From Phragmites australis (taxonomy: Eukaryota; Streptophyta; Magnoliopsida; Poales; Poaceae): DNA of 64,000 bases. The stretch is from contig NC_084922.1 in assembly GCF_958298935.1 (NCBI RefSeq), positions 17,300,501 through 17,364,500 on the forward strand, written 5' to 3'. A model generated the notes under the pieces. It was not told the origin of the DNA. It saw only the letters and a program-made list of their open reading frames with translations, and did not search any database. How positions within the stretch are numbered: the stretch's first letter is position 1; the number at the start of each line of letters is the position of its first letter. Shown one piece after another: positions 46,154 through 57,961 of this stretch. Both the position numbers and the translations under genes were made by a program.

Positions 46154-47004
46154 TCCGAGTTAACAGATTCCCTCCTTCTGTAATACTTTTGAGGTGCTCT
46201 GAATAAGACGCTGAGGTACCTACCCGGATCAATTGCTTCGCCACTAGAGTTTGATTTGTTTGGTCATGATGCTGTTGTTAGTTGTTTGTGACTTGTAGAC
46301 TGTTGTACTTATCAAGTTGATTTTTATGGGTTGAGCATACCAAGATCGAACTTGTGTTTTTTCTGACTCCAGTGAACTGAAGATGTTGACAGTCTTGAAT
46401 GGACTGAAATTGTAAAATTATTTCTGTGGCTCCATCTTCCCCTCCATGCCCTCTCAGTTTTCGAGGTATATAGATTAAATTTAAAACAACACAGTTCATA
46501 GCGTTTCTGGACACATCATCAAATCGAGTGGATATTTACCAGTACCTTCTTTCCATCCTTCAATTTGTGTTACGTTGTCTTGAGTCTATTCGTTATGGAG
46601 ATATGTGCGAAATTTTTCCTGGCGGAGACATTAGCTTAGCATATGCAAGAACTTTTGAAACACTGTTCAGCACAATTCAACGCGTACGCACTGCAATTCT
46701 TCTAGTTTGCGCCTAGGCAACTAGGCATCGACTTTTGAAACGCTGTCGTGACATGAAGCCAAAAAAAAAAACCCTCGAAGACTGTTGCTTAAGCCGGAAA
46801 TCTACAGGGTGGAACCGAAATCCAAATACAACAAAGAGCATGAGCACCACGATCGGACAAACATACCGTGAGCTTTGACTGAACAAAGTAGAACCACGGA
46901 GTCTACAATTCAAAAGCCAAAGATACAGCACGAACTGTAACTGGTAAAAGTTTTGCTACTCTTGGTCCAGTTAATACTCTAGACCCACATCTACAAGACA
47001 TCAG
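46154..47004. other. Convergent intergenic region
   Basis: This 850-bp spacer between the 3' ends of NDUFA6 and eIF6 probably holds both 3'UTRs. I see no gene in it. Confidence 0.5.
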
Positions 47005-49344
47005 TTACACATAGCTGTCTATCAGAGACTTCCTCATGTCATCCACGATCGCGGTGGGCTGCCCTTCTCTCAGCTTGAAGACGCTTTCAATGACCGAGAG
47101 CTCGGTGGCTGTCGTGTCTGAGCCACAGAAGGCTGTCCAGTCATTCACGGTCATGCCAGCAGCAATGACCTCGCTGCCTCTGTTCACAGTTCCAGCAACT
47201 AGAGGGACTTGCAGGAGTGTGGACAGTTCGTCAAGGTCTTCAATGGATGTATGAGGATGGACCTGTTTCACAAGTGCAATGCACATTACAAATAGAAAAT
47301 TTGTAACCAGAATAGAATATGAAATTGGAAATGTAGTCAAAAGGTAAGACCATACCAAGCCACCCCTGTTAGAGAACGTGCAGTAACTTCCCACAAGGAT
47401 GTTTCCTGCAATAGTCTGCCGGAACACCTCAACGCCAAGCACATCTGCAATTAGCTCCTCAGTTGCCTGGAGAATTGACCAGCACAAATATTTCAACTTG
47501 AGATAATCAAGGAAAGGCACAAGTTCAGGGAGCATCACCAGAGATACATAGTTCACCAGAGATACATAGTCATACCTTGTCAAGGTCAGGGTGTGTAAGT
47601 GCAACATGGTCATTGCAGGCTACACAATTGCCAAGAGCAGACAGCCTTTCATCGATACGCTGAACAACAACTTGATCAGGCAGGCAGTTCCTCAGATGCT
47701 GAAGTTCTAGAGCCATTCCAACAGACAGGAAAAACATATAAGCATAGAAAAGAAAACACATGATGAATTGTGTATCCCATGGTACAAATACATGCAAGTA
47801 TAACAACATAGTCCAACCAAGTTGACAAGACTATTCCTCACCCGCCTTTCTTAGATAAAGGAAACATATCAAAATTTTATGTCAGTAAAGTAAGAACTCC
47901 AGTCACAGAAAAATTGCAACACCAACATAACCAAGCAGTGTTTACCAAAGTGAAATGATTGTCCCTCTCTTAAAAACGGATACAGTATTGATACGACCAG
48001 AAGGCCTCAGAAATTACATGAATACGGATCCAAATGCAGACAACATAATCACCTAAACAAAATCCTGAATCTCTATGCAATATCTAGGTAGTTTTCATAT
48101 TAGTTCAAGGATAGCTATAATCCTTCTGAGTTTCTTACCAGTGGATTCTATTAGGAAAAAAATTGCTTAGCTGGTAGCACATATGTAGTTTCAAACAATA
48201 ATGGTTTTCATTGTACTGTCAATTTGTGAAAAGGAATGCAGCTAAAGAATATGAGACGACAAAAACACAGGTATGTAAAAACAAAACCTGGATAGCTACT
48301 TTATTGACAAAAAAAAATCATATTATTAATGGAAACAATGCAAACATTTGCAGCTTAAAGCAAATACTTCAATGAACTACCTTGGTCAGTGGTAGTATGA
48401 GGCAACAGAAGTCCATTCTTGTTTCCTGGGTCATCAAAATAGTTTTAAAAAATCAAAGCAAGTAAACGATAACTTAGATTATTGAAGCCAAGCTTGAATA
48501 CCAACCAACGCAGAGTCGTCCGATTATTCTAGTGCCACCTATAGAGGTCTTGACCACAGGAATGACATCTGCAAGGTCAGCCTCAAACGCACTGGAAAAT
48601 ATTAAAAGAAAATGCTTCCAAAGTTAGATATCCATCTACTTCTACCAAAAGTTTCACAACAACTAAAACGAAAAGAAATATGAACCACTGACCTGTAGAA
48701 GTTCTCTGACCCTCCAATTGCCACCAGACAGTAGGCATTTGTTAGCTTGGAGAAAACGCCAATTTCACAATTGTTCTCGAACTGAATGCCTACAGTTTTT
48801 ACATCCAAGAACAAGTAGATTAAAATGCAAAAACCAACTTTAAGGAGCATACCGACCAATTCAGACTGAAACAAAGAGCTTCTATGCAAAAACCATGAAC
48901 AGATCGTAACCCATCCAAGTAAATACTTGCACGATACTAGGGAATTGCATTACTAATTCACAACAGTGTTGAAAAAAATGATGCTACAAGCTCATAGCCA
49001 TCCTACGCCAGAGCATGTAGTAGCCAATACTCTTGATCAAATCCATTGCACACCTAAGCTTTTAACTCAAATGTTGAACATGGTGTGCTCGGGAAAACAC
49101 ATGAAGACAATCAACCACTTTTCTCGACCCAAACTCATATCCCATCTCTGCGATGCTGCTTAAATGAGAGGAATTACTCATCTAGCTGTGAAACTAATAC
49201 ATGAAAACTTTCAACAAGAACTAAAAGATAGATCACAGCATTGCCAACGAAATTCGAGAAGCCCAGGCAGATTTGGTGCACAAAACCGCACTGAAGAAGT
49301 ATGACAAAAGAAAGACAGAGAAAAAGAAACTTACGGGTCGCCAT
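47005..49344 (-). CDS. EIF6: Eukaryotic translation initiation factor 6 (eIF6)
   Basis: Seven coding exons: 49344-49335, 48789-48693, 48591-48506, 48425-48381, 47706-47576, 47466-47356 and 47262-47005. They splice in frame to 245 residues plus TAA, the family's standard length. eIF6 binds the 60S subunit, acts in its nucleolar assembly and prevents early joining to 40S. Marks: MATR then [101 protein letters not shown] and the C-terminal VFKLREGQ. The first coding exon has only 10 bases, ending in a split Arg codon, which automatic tools may miss. A non-coding exon probably lies at about 49650-49860. Confidence 0.96.
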
Positions 49345-49853
49345 GGTTGATTCCCTTAGCCACTACCGATACTAACACGAACCTGCAGATCAAATTCACC
49401 GGAAGAAAAATCAGAAAAGCAGAGGAATCAGACAGGTGAAAGGGTAACGAGCGACGAAAAAAACCGTTCAAAACACTATCTTGTCAAAATATCAAATTGA
49501 AAGGTAAATAACTGATTGGATTTTCGGTGACTATAAATAACTAACATCTTAAGACTTTTATTTTCATGGAGCGGGAACTAGAATACACACACATGCATAA
49601 ATCGTACAGCTTAGAATCTCCACTCGGCCAAGAATAGCATGAACCCCGAAACCATGGTGCGGAGCGAAGGAGAGAATGGGAGAGGCCGTACCGGCCGTTC
49701 TCAGGAAGTAGAGACTTCAGGCTGCACGCTTCCCGGAGACCACGCCGCCCGCGGCTACCGGCGAACGGATGGTCTAGTGAGGAGAGGATGGGAGAATAAT
49801 GGGGTGGCGGCGGCGGAATTAGGGAATGGCCGGATATTTCGGAGGCGGTGAGC

Positions 49854-49862
49854 GTTAGGGTT
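49854..49862 (-). promoter_or_regulatory. Telo-box near eIF6 transcription start
   Basis: The minus strand reads AACCCTAAC. The telo-box is an established promoter element of plant translation-machinery genes. A site II motif TGGGCC lies about 75 bp further upstream (49937-49942), the pairing often found in such genes. Confidence 0.65.
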
Positions 49863-49959
49863 GGGTTGTGATCGAGCCAGGATGGCGTATGCATTGCATT
49901 CGCCGCACCGCTCGTTGACGGACCGCGGTCGAGTTGTGGGCCCGTGGCTGGCCGTATTA

Positions 49960-50680
49960 CACGGGGGATAGGGCGAAATGACGAGTTTTTTATAATAAAT
50001 ATTTAAATAAATAGATTACTGATAATAAGATTAAGTATAAATAGACATCTATTATTCTCTAAAAGGGTTGTTCCTTGCCTCCCTCTAAAGAGACGGTTAG
50101 CTTGCGACCTCACCCCTCCACCAGTATAAAAAGGCTCAAAATCAACTAAAATTACCATTTAAATTTAGAAAAAAAAGAAAGAGAGGGGGAGAGGAGAGGA
50201 GAGAGGGGCAGCGTGGCAAAGCTATATTATTTGTATTTGTGGATTTTGAATCTCGGTTTCTGATAATTTTTTTAGACTTATGTTTTTATTATAATTAAAG
50301 CACCATTAGATCTAGGGTTTAGCGACATAATAGTAGTTATATTATATAAGACTAGGGTTTAGAAATGTAGGATATGTTGTCTTTTTTATATATTGTAAAG
50401 ATCAATTTTGATATGGTTGGATAGCCATTAGATACGTAGTAGTATTTAGAGTATGGTAGTTTAGGTTATCTAGATTTTATAGAATAATGATGTAAGTAAT
50501 AATTATAGCTAATTAGAAATTTTATTAAATAGACGGGTGATTAATTAGTTTAAATTGGTTAGTTTGTTTAGGAGTAATATTAAATAAATGTATTGTTAGG
50601 TGATCATCGGTGTCAGTTAATTTGTTAGAATTTCGATAATCAGAAGTATAGTTTTTCGGTATTAATATTGGATATATTTT
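49960..50680. other. AT-rich region, no gene seen
   Basis: Contains a possible TATA box (TATAAAAAG near 50125) that could belong to the MULE downstream. No coding domain was seen. Confidence 0.4.
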
Positions 50681-50683
50681 CAG

Positions 50684-52690
50684 ATGTTTCTATGGATATC
50701 TGGTAAATTATATTTTCAAATATATTATGGTGAAGATCAAATTAGTTATGATCCTAACGGTGTATATCTTTCTGAATTTCAGCATGTCGTCAAGGAACTT
50801 AGTAGAGTCAATGAGAGAACCACAGTGGGTTTGTGCAAGTGGCTGATATGCCATTTTCAACTGGATCCTCAGCAACATGACCTTAACCTGAGAGCTGTGT
50901 TAAGACGTGTTACTCAGGGTACTCTGTGAAGCTTGTCACAATTAATGCGACATCTACTTGGAGGCAGTACGTAGATATATCATGTGAACGTTGTCTCCCT
51001 CTTGTGCTGCTAGCTGAGGTGTATTAGAAGGATCCAACAGAGATAAACTTTGCGAAAGCAGTAGCCTGAACAAGTCAGGCAATGGTGGATGAAACAGACC
51101 CGGCAACTGTGGGGGATGAGCAAGATGTTGGAGATGTGCATAAGATGCAACCGAGAGGTGTAGCCGATGAGGGGGAGCACATCCCTAGTATAATTTAAGG
51201 GATGGAGATGAAGGATCAAGAGCTGGAGGAAGCCATTGCCGATGAGGATTCATCCAACGAGGAGGGAAATACTCCTGTTCCTACAGAGTGAAGGAATCAG
51301 GAATTTTCAAAGCTAATGGTGAGTGAGGGTCATCAGACACCTTAGAAATATCATGAGAACGAGGTATCCTAGGGTGCTATGTAACCTAGTAAGGAGGTTG
51401 TTATTGATGCAGTGAAATTCTGATCGCTGTCTCTTTGGAGGAAATTCAAGGTTGTCAAGTCGAGCAAAAGTGAGTACGACGTCAAGTGTTTGGTGTCTGA
51501 TTGTTCGTGGTGGGTGCACGCAATCAGGGGGAAGTGGGTTGACTACTAGGAGTGCTCAATAGTTAGGGAGTATAATTGTCACATTGAGGAAATAGAGTTC
51601 TTACACCGGAACCTGTCATCTACTTTTGTTGCCAATGTTATGTACGGAGAGATTGTGGACAATCTAAAGCATGAGCTACGATCAATAATTCGTGCTATTG
51701 AGGAAAGGTTTCAGTACACAATAAATTACGTCAAGGCATGGAGGGCAAAACAAAAGACTATTGAGATGAGGTTTGGGATATACGAAGATTTATATGACAA
51801 CCTACCACGTCAATTAACCACAATATGTGCGAGAAACCCTGGAAGTTACTTTGACATCAAGCATTACCCCTCGATTGATGTGAAGTATAGCGGGAAGCGA
51901 GTATTGCAGCGTGCTTTTTTACAATTACGGCAACTATCAAGGTATTTAGGCACCGTCGACCCATCATTTGCTTGGACGGGACGTTCCTCACTGAGAAGTA
52001 TAAATGACGATATTGTCTACAATTGGGGTAGACAGAAACAACTAAGTCATGCCACTGGAGTTTGCCTTTGTGGAGAGTGGGAATGGGGAGAGCTAGTATT
52101 GGTTCCTCGAGCGGGTGAAATATGCTATTGTTCTGGACCGACCTGATGTATGTTTGACTCGTGATAGATATGCAGGGCTGTTGCAGGCATTGCTAGATAT
52201 GCAATACGACAGTGTTCGACGGTGTGTAAGAGCAAAGTGGCCCGACTTGAAGAGCAAGTGGCGCATGAGGCATATGGGTGCAAACTTTTAAAAACAATTC
52301 AAAAATAAGGACTTGATTAATCTTTTTAAAAAATTATGCAGCCAAAACTAGCAAAGAATGTTCAACGCCTTATGGGCAAGACTAGACGAACTAACCACAA
52401 AATAGACAGTTGAGCTAGGAGACACGGTACATGACCCAATTGCTCTTGAACCTATCACAACATATACTCCTCAAATAGTAAGGAAGTCAGGGTCAGCTGT
52501 TGGGAACTTTTCGTGGTGGATACAAAATGAGCCAAGAGAGAAATGTGTATTGATGTACGAGATTGGAGGGGCAAGGTATGGGATAATAACAATTAATCTT
52601 GCTGAGATCTACAACTGGGTCATGCGGGGTATGAAGTCGCTCCCACTTGTTGGTATTGTTGAAGGTATTATTCGTAGGACTTGCAGATAT
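50684..52690 (+). pseudogene. MULE (MuDR-type) transposase, decayed
   Basis: Pieces in order: an N-terminal stretch (MFLWISGKLYFQIYYGED, 50684-50926), a Mutator DNA-binding part near 51440-51560 (LWRKFKVVKSSKSEYDVKCL-type, CSWWVHAIRGKWVDY), an open stretch 51640-51945 (FQYTINYVKAWRAKQK), the first catalytic Asp context CLDGTFLTEKY (GAC at 51975-51977) in a shifted frame, and C-terminal pieces (52240-52680) with WRMRHMGANF, FNALWARLDEL and YNWVMRGMKSLPLVGIVE. There are many stops and frame changes, and the middle of the catalytic domain is missing. No terminal inverted repeats were recognised. Non-functional. Confidence 0.8.
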
Positions 52691-53638
52691 TTCACAAATA
52701 TATGATTTTGACCCAAGTCAACAAGCTGGTCCCACTGGCAGCCTCTGAGGCTAGTTGTGCCTAGGTGTAAAAGGGTGCCCGCCTTATTTAATTCGGAAGA
52801 AAGTAGAAAAAGGGAGGAAAAAAGAAGAAAAGCATTATCATTTCACGTAAAATGGTATGGAATGCTAAAAACTGCATGGAAAATTCTACATTGCTCCAAA
52901 AATAGTGAAACCAATTTTGTAAGCTTTTATTATCATACTCTACATGTTAAAAATATTAGCACCCATGCAATGTGTTCTGAAATTTCTTTAGTTAATAAAA
53001 TGTGTTTAAGCTTTAATAATTCACAATTAATTATTGGTAAGTCCAAAATTGGTGAAACCAATTTGTTAAATCTTAATACATTTTTCCTTGTTCATTAAAA
53101 ATATACACTCTCATGTTGTAATAATTAATTTTCCATTTATGATTAAGCTCTCGCTTAAGCTTAACTGATCATGGAAAAAGGTGAATCAATTAACATTAAT
53201 CCAAATTAAGAAGTCATGGATGCTTTAGATTTATGACATGATACATTGCACCTCCATTAATTGTCATGTATTGTGGAGCATCTCTCATCGTATATCATCC
53301 ATACTCATTGCGATGCATCATTCCTTTATTTAGAAAACAACGTTTCGGAGAGTCATGTGCTAGAACCCGAGGACGAACCAGTGGAATTTGTGTGTAAAAA
53401 ATAGGAAGCACCAGGCAAGCATCTATCATATTTCTCCTATATTTTAGTGAATTGTTGGTCAATTTACTTGATATTGCTATGAGTCATATATGCATGTTTT
53501 AGGGAGTCGATGTAGAGAATCGGATATAACTTATCTGATGCATGTGTCCCTACCTTGATATACTAATGACCTCCATCCTTGTAACCTGGGTATAGCCATG
53601 TTAATGCCCAACTTAATAGAAGTTCAGAATGCTTAGTA
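52691..53638. other. No gene seen
   Basis: AT-rich sequence between the MULE remnant and the small CACTA element. A 113-codon plus-strand open frame (52757-53098) is low-complexity and unrecognised. Confidence 0.4.
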
Positions 53639-54832
53639 CACTACTACAAAAGCAGCCATATATACCGGCCCATCACTGCAGGTTTGTAATGAGCCTGTAG
53701 TGATGGTGCTTTACTACCGGTCCATATGCCTTGCGAGAAATATTAGCTAATATGGAATAGTAACAAGGGTAATCACTACCGACTGAATAATTGAGCCGGC
53801 AGTGATGCCCTTCACTGCTGATTTATAGTACCAACCAGCAGTGAAGGGGTGGCCGAACCCGAATTTCTATTCCAATCGACTTTTACTCGCAAAAGCTCAT
53901 ATTCGGACCCCTCTCTCTCTTATCTCTCATGTCTGGCTGCCTTATCCTCCCCACTGACCACATCCGGCACTCTCTCTCTCACTTATCCTCTCCCGTCGAC
54001 CTCCTCCCCACCAGCCTTGTAATCCAATCCAAGGAGTCCACCGGCCTCGAGGCCATCTGCAAGCACCTCAAGCCTAGCCTCTGCACGGAGTTCACCTACA
54101 TCGTCTGCAAGGGGGACCCCATCGACGAGATTATCCTCATCATCCGGGGCCACCTTGAGAGCTCCACCACCGATGGCGGCTGCATGAGGTTCTACAACCG
54201 GGGCCTACTGAAGGAAGGGGACTTCTGCGGCGAGGAGCTACTCACGTGGGTGCTCAATCCCAAGGCCGACGCCAACTTCCCGCTCTCCACGTGCACCATT
54301 AGGGCCATCTCCGAGGTTGAGGCCTTCATGCTGCACGCCGAGGAGCTCAAGTTCGTCGCTGGCCAGTTCCAGTGGCTGCACAGCACGACAGCTGTAGCAT
54401 ACGATAGTGGGCGGCCGAGTAGCTGTGATTATTTTTCTTTATTTTTGTGAATGTTTGTGATTATCAAATGTGTGTGGGTGAGAATGTTTGTGATTGTGAT
54501 TGCTTTGTGAATTTGTGATTTTCAGTGATTTTTGTGAATGTTATGTGAATTTGTGAATGTTCTGTGGTTGTTTGTGAGCAATACGGTGAGGTCTGGTGAC
54601 GGCGAGCATGGCGAGGTCCTGGTGCGAGCAGAGCGAGGTTCAGTGGTGGCATGTTGGATGGTATCATTTTCTTTTTCTTTTTTTTTGTGCTGAAAAAAGG
54701 CTTCACTGCCGGTTCGAAAACACCGGCAGTGATGACATCCTAGGCTTCACTATTTGTTACTTACTGTCGGCTGGAAAACCAGCACTATAGCTAGTTTACA
54801 AGTCGACAGTGATGGGCTATTCCATAGTAGAG
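53639..54832. mobile_element. Non-autonomous CACTA element, 1,194 bp, TSD GTA
   Basis: The left end is a perfect CACTACTACAAAA (53639-53651) and the right end ...TAGTAGAG (54825-54832) is slightly decayed. The 3-bp duplication GTA flanks it (53636-53638 and 54833-54835). Both subterminal regions carry repeats of CGGCAGTGATG/CATCACTGCCGG type in both orientations. This motif differs from that of the large element at 4-15 kb, so a different CACTA family would move it. The interior carries a host-gene fragment rather than transposase. Confidence 0.87.
54049..54384 (+). pseudogene. Captured fragment of cyclic-nucleotide-gated channel gene (CNBD)
   Basis: Within the small CACTA element, one uninterrupted frame (ORF 53929-54450, 173 codons) contains 112 codons matching the C-terminal cyclic-nucleotide-binding domain of plant CNGC channels: EAICKHLKPSLCTE, GDPIDEIILIIRGHLES, the phosphate-binding-cassette region LLKEGDFCGEELLTWVLNP, and VEAFMLHAEELKFVAGQF. 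The transmembrane part, pore and IQ/calmodulin region are absent. High GC and lack of stops contrast with the AT-rich surroundings. It could be translated as a small fusion with element-derived sequence on either side, or be inert. Confidence 0.85.
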
Positions 54833-54950
54833 GTAATGCATAAGTCATCGGCAGAAGTCGATCGGTGGAACGCCCATTGTTCGTGAGCTATAGGACTTTC
54901 AATTACTGTTTTAACATAATGACAAGTTAGGATGATGAGTTGGTTGAGAT

Positions 54951-55066
54951 GAGATGTGGGCAGTATTAGGGGAAGTTCAGGAGAGGAGACCTGGGTGCCA
55001 TAGAAATTGTGACGAGATGTGGGCGGTGTTAGGGGTAGTTCGGGAGAGGAGACTAGAGTGCCATAG
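54951..55066. repeat. 63-bp tandem duplication
   Basis: Two copies begin GAGATGTGGGC(A/G)GT at 54951 and 55014 and end GTGCCATAG. They are about 85% alike. Confidence 0.8.
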
Positions 55067-55139
55067 ACCGCTTGCATCGTTTAAGCACCGATCGTTGGTG
55101 CCATTGATTTAAGCACTTTTTTGTACCTAACACATATCT

Positions 55140-57455
55140 GAATATGAGAAGGACAAGCCAAATACCTCATGCTGTTATGACCCTTTGGCTTGAATGTCTA
55201 AGGTGTGAGCGATGCACACTTGTAGAGGTATCTAGGTTGCTGGGAGTAGACCTAGGTATCTTTCACACTGTTAGGCACATGCTCCAAATGGTTGGAGCTT
55301 ATTTGGGAAAGGTTGTCATGGGTACCCCCTCGTATAACATGATTTGTTGTACGAGCCAAATGGTCTCGTGTCATATGGTTAAAGAAGTAATTCACTATAG
55401 GGTGTAAGAACTATTTGAATAGTCACGCTCTCGGTCATGAGCACGCTTAATGTCCATTGGACATGAATCATAGAATTTCATTTAGTTTTGGGAGATGGAA
55501 AGTATGTGTGCTTTTAGAAGAAGCATCTACTGATCCTTATTTGAGTTGAGCAAGTTTACATTCTTAGAGGTTTTGGTTATTGTCGATCAATATCTGTTGT
55601 TCATGTCATTATATTGATTAAAGTGTTTTTTCACTGAATCAACTTAACTTCATGGTTACTCCTTTCTATTCAATTAACCAAATATATTATCCTTGGAGTT
55701 GGGACTAGTATATACCTATATTGTGTAAGTCTTGCGAGTACCTTCGTAGTCAGGGGTGCTACCCTTACGTTGTTGTAGATAACGATGAACTAGAGTATGA
55801 ATATTTCTATCCTACCAACGCCGGCGATGGGTAGGAGTTGAGGAGGTCTAATTGAGCTAATCTCGGTGGAGCCTTTTGGGCAATGGTGCCACTTATCTTT
55901 TGTTTTTAATATTTTCCGCTATGTATGAAAACTCTGATATTAAGTAGAAGCTGGTTGATGATCAAGGTATGTGATAGTTCTTATCTTTATAGATAGCCAT
56001 CACTGTTGATTAAGCCAAGTGTGATTTGGACAGGTCTGATAGCATTATATCAGAGCCAAGGTTGGTAGAGTTAGCCATAGCTTAGTTTGTAAGTGGATTA
56101 ATTAAAATTAAACAACTCCATTAATTAACCCACTAACCAGAGCTAAAATCTAGAAATTAGCATGGTTGCTCTATTTTATTCCTTCTCTATCCTATAGCTA
56201 TTGTTGTTTTGTTGCTTAACACATTGGAAAAATCTTGATCTTTGACTCGCCTATTTCCTTCATGGGTTAAGGATGGCTACATACAATATGGTGATGACCA
56301 CATGCACTGAGGGTGTAGCTGGGTTTCCTTCCCTCCTCCGCAAGGTGCTCTGGCGCACAAATTTTACCTTTGCGCTCGAGTATGTAGTATACTCCAAGTG
56401 TCTTGGACAAGAGTTGGTGGACTATTTGGCAACAATGGACATCCAAGAGTGTATGGTTATAGGAGCCGTCCCTCATCATTGCAATGTAGAAGGGACATTA
56501 GAGGATATGGTGATATAGGCGGTGGCTTATAAGGCGATGGCCGCCCTTCACGGCGAGTTACCCGTTATGGGAGGATGGCCATTTCTTTATTTCCCCATAC
56601 ATTAAGGAGATCTCATCAACAACTTCGCGCAAGTACTGAATATGACCTCTCTCTTCGAACACCGCACCATTGACCTGGTTTGCTCCTTGGACTGTTGTTA
56701 TCTATGCTTAATATTAGAATTAAGGGAGACACATAGACACTACAGTTAGCTACACATGCAATGGGAGCATATGTTCATCGTGGCTTGGTGAACCATGGGG
56801 TGTTGTATGGAGAGAATCGTACCACACCGTAGGAGTCGGCCCCCATTTTCTATCATTTTCCCGTGGTGCCCAGGGTGCGGATACCTAGTGTCCATGATTT
56901 CCTAATGGGGACTTGGAATGGAGTGCCCTGCCACCATCTTTGCGCATGAGTAACACCTAGGTGTCACTTCTAGGTGAGCTACAATAGCTGTCGTACCCTT
57001 GGAACCCAAAAGACACATGCCCTCCCGAGTATCATCTCCTGGATGAATTCCTGGAGGACTTCGCTAGGAATCCCTATAATGATACCTTCTAAATCCACCC
57101 AAACACTATACTAGGAAGTAATTTTGGTTAAGGATTGTAATAACGATAAGCTAGTTACATTATGCCCCTATGTGTACTAGAATCTGACTTGTGTTGCTTA
57201 GCAATATATCTTCGCACTCTATTCATATATATCTTGTGTTGAAACTATGTTGTAAATAGTATATATTGGGATCTTACGATTTGTATATTAGGACTTTGGA
57301 ATTTCTCTCATTCTAATCGAATAGTAGCTGCGATGGATGTTTTTAGATAAGTGTTATCACTCGACACATCAAATGACTGGTGTGTGCTAGTTCTTATCAT
57401 TATAGATAACCGACACTGTTGATTAAGTTGAGTGTGATTTGAACGGATCTGACTA
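55140..57455 (+). repeat. Candidate small LTR retrotransposon remnant
   Basis: A tRNA-Met-like primer-binding site (TATATCAGAGCC, 56048-56059 approx.) follows a segment at about 55975-56040 that recurs, diverged, at about 57394-57455 (GTTCTTATC, TATAGATA, CACTGTTGATTAAG, GTGTGATTTG landmarks). This would fit two LTR 3' ends separated by 1.4 kb. LTR starts were not identified. An 81-codon open frame (56273-56515) is unrecognised. Tentative. Confidence 0.4.
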
Positions 57456-57961
57456 TCATACTCCAAGCAACACGTCCCTCGCCTTGAAAAAGTATTCACT
57501 ACATGCTAAGCAGTGAATTTGTAGAGTTCGAGTAGGATGTGTGTTCGGCAAAGGTGTCACAGTTACCCACGCCGGCATCTTCTTGGCTGCCAGCTTTCCA
57601 TAGAAGTATGCTACCTTGTGGAAGACATGCAGTGTTTCCGTTGGGCTTGTATTCCGGCTAGATGTCATAAAGATCCTCTTCGCCATCCTAGTACCTTTGT
57701 AATTTCTATACAGGCATGGCATATGACTTGGATGAGTTTAGAGTTGTTGTGCTTCGTTGGGCTAAGATGTGATATCGTGTAAGGTTCGGAAATATTTACT
57801 ATTTGTAGTTGGATTTTGTCATTGTACATTAAAATAATGATATCAACTAACAACCGTATCCAAATTAAAATTGTTGAGCTTTTCGAAAGGCCACCACAAT
57901 AACAAACTTGTATGCAGTCAACAATTGGGTTCGATCTTGTTTACAAGGTCTAATTCCGTAA
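57456..57961. other. No gene seen (target of solo LTR)
   Basis: Mixed sequence into which the solo LTR inserted. It resumes at 58831. No coding domain was recognised. Confidence 0.4.
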
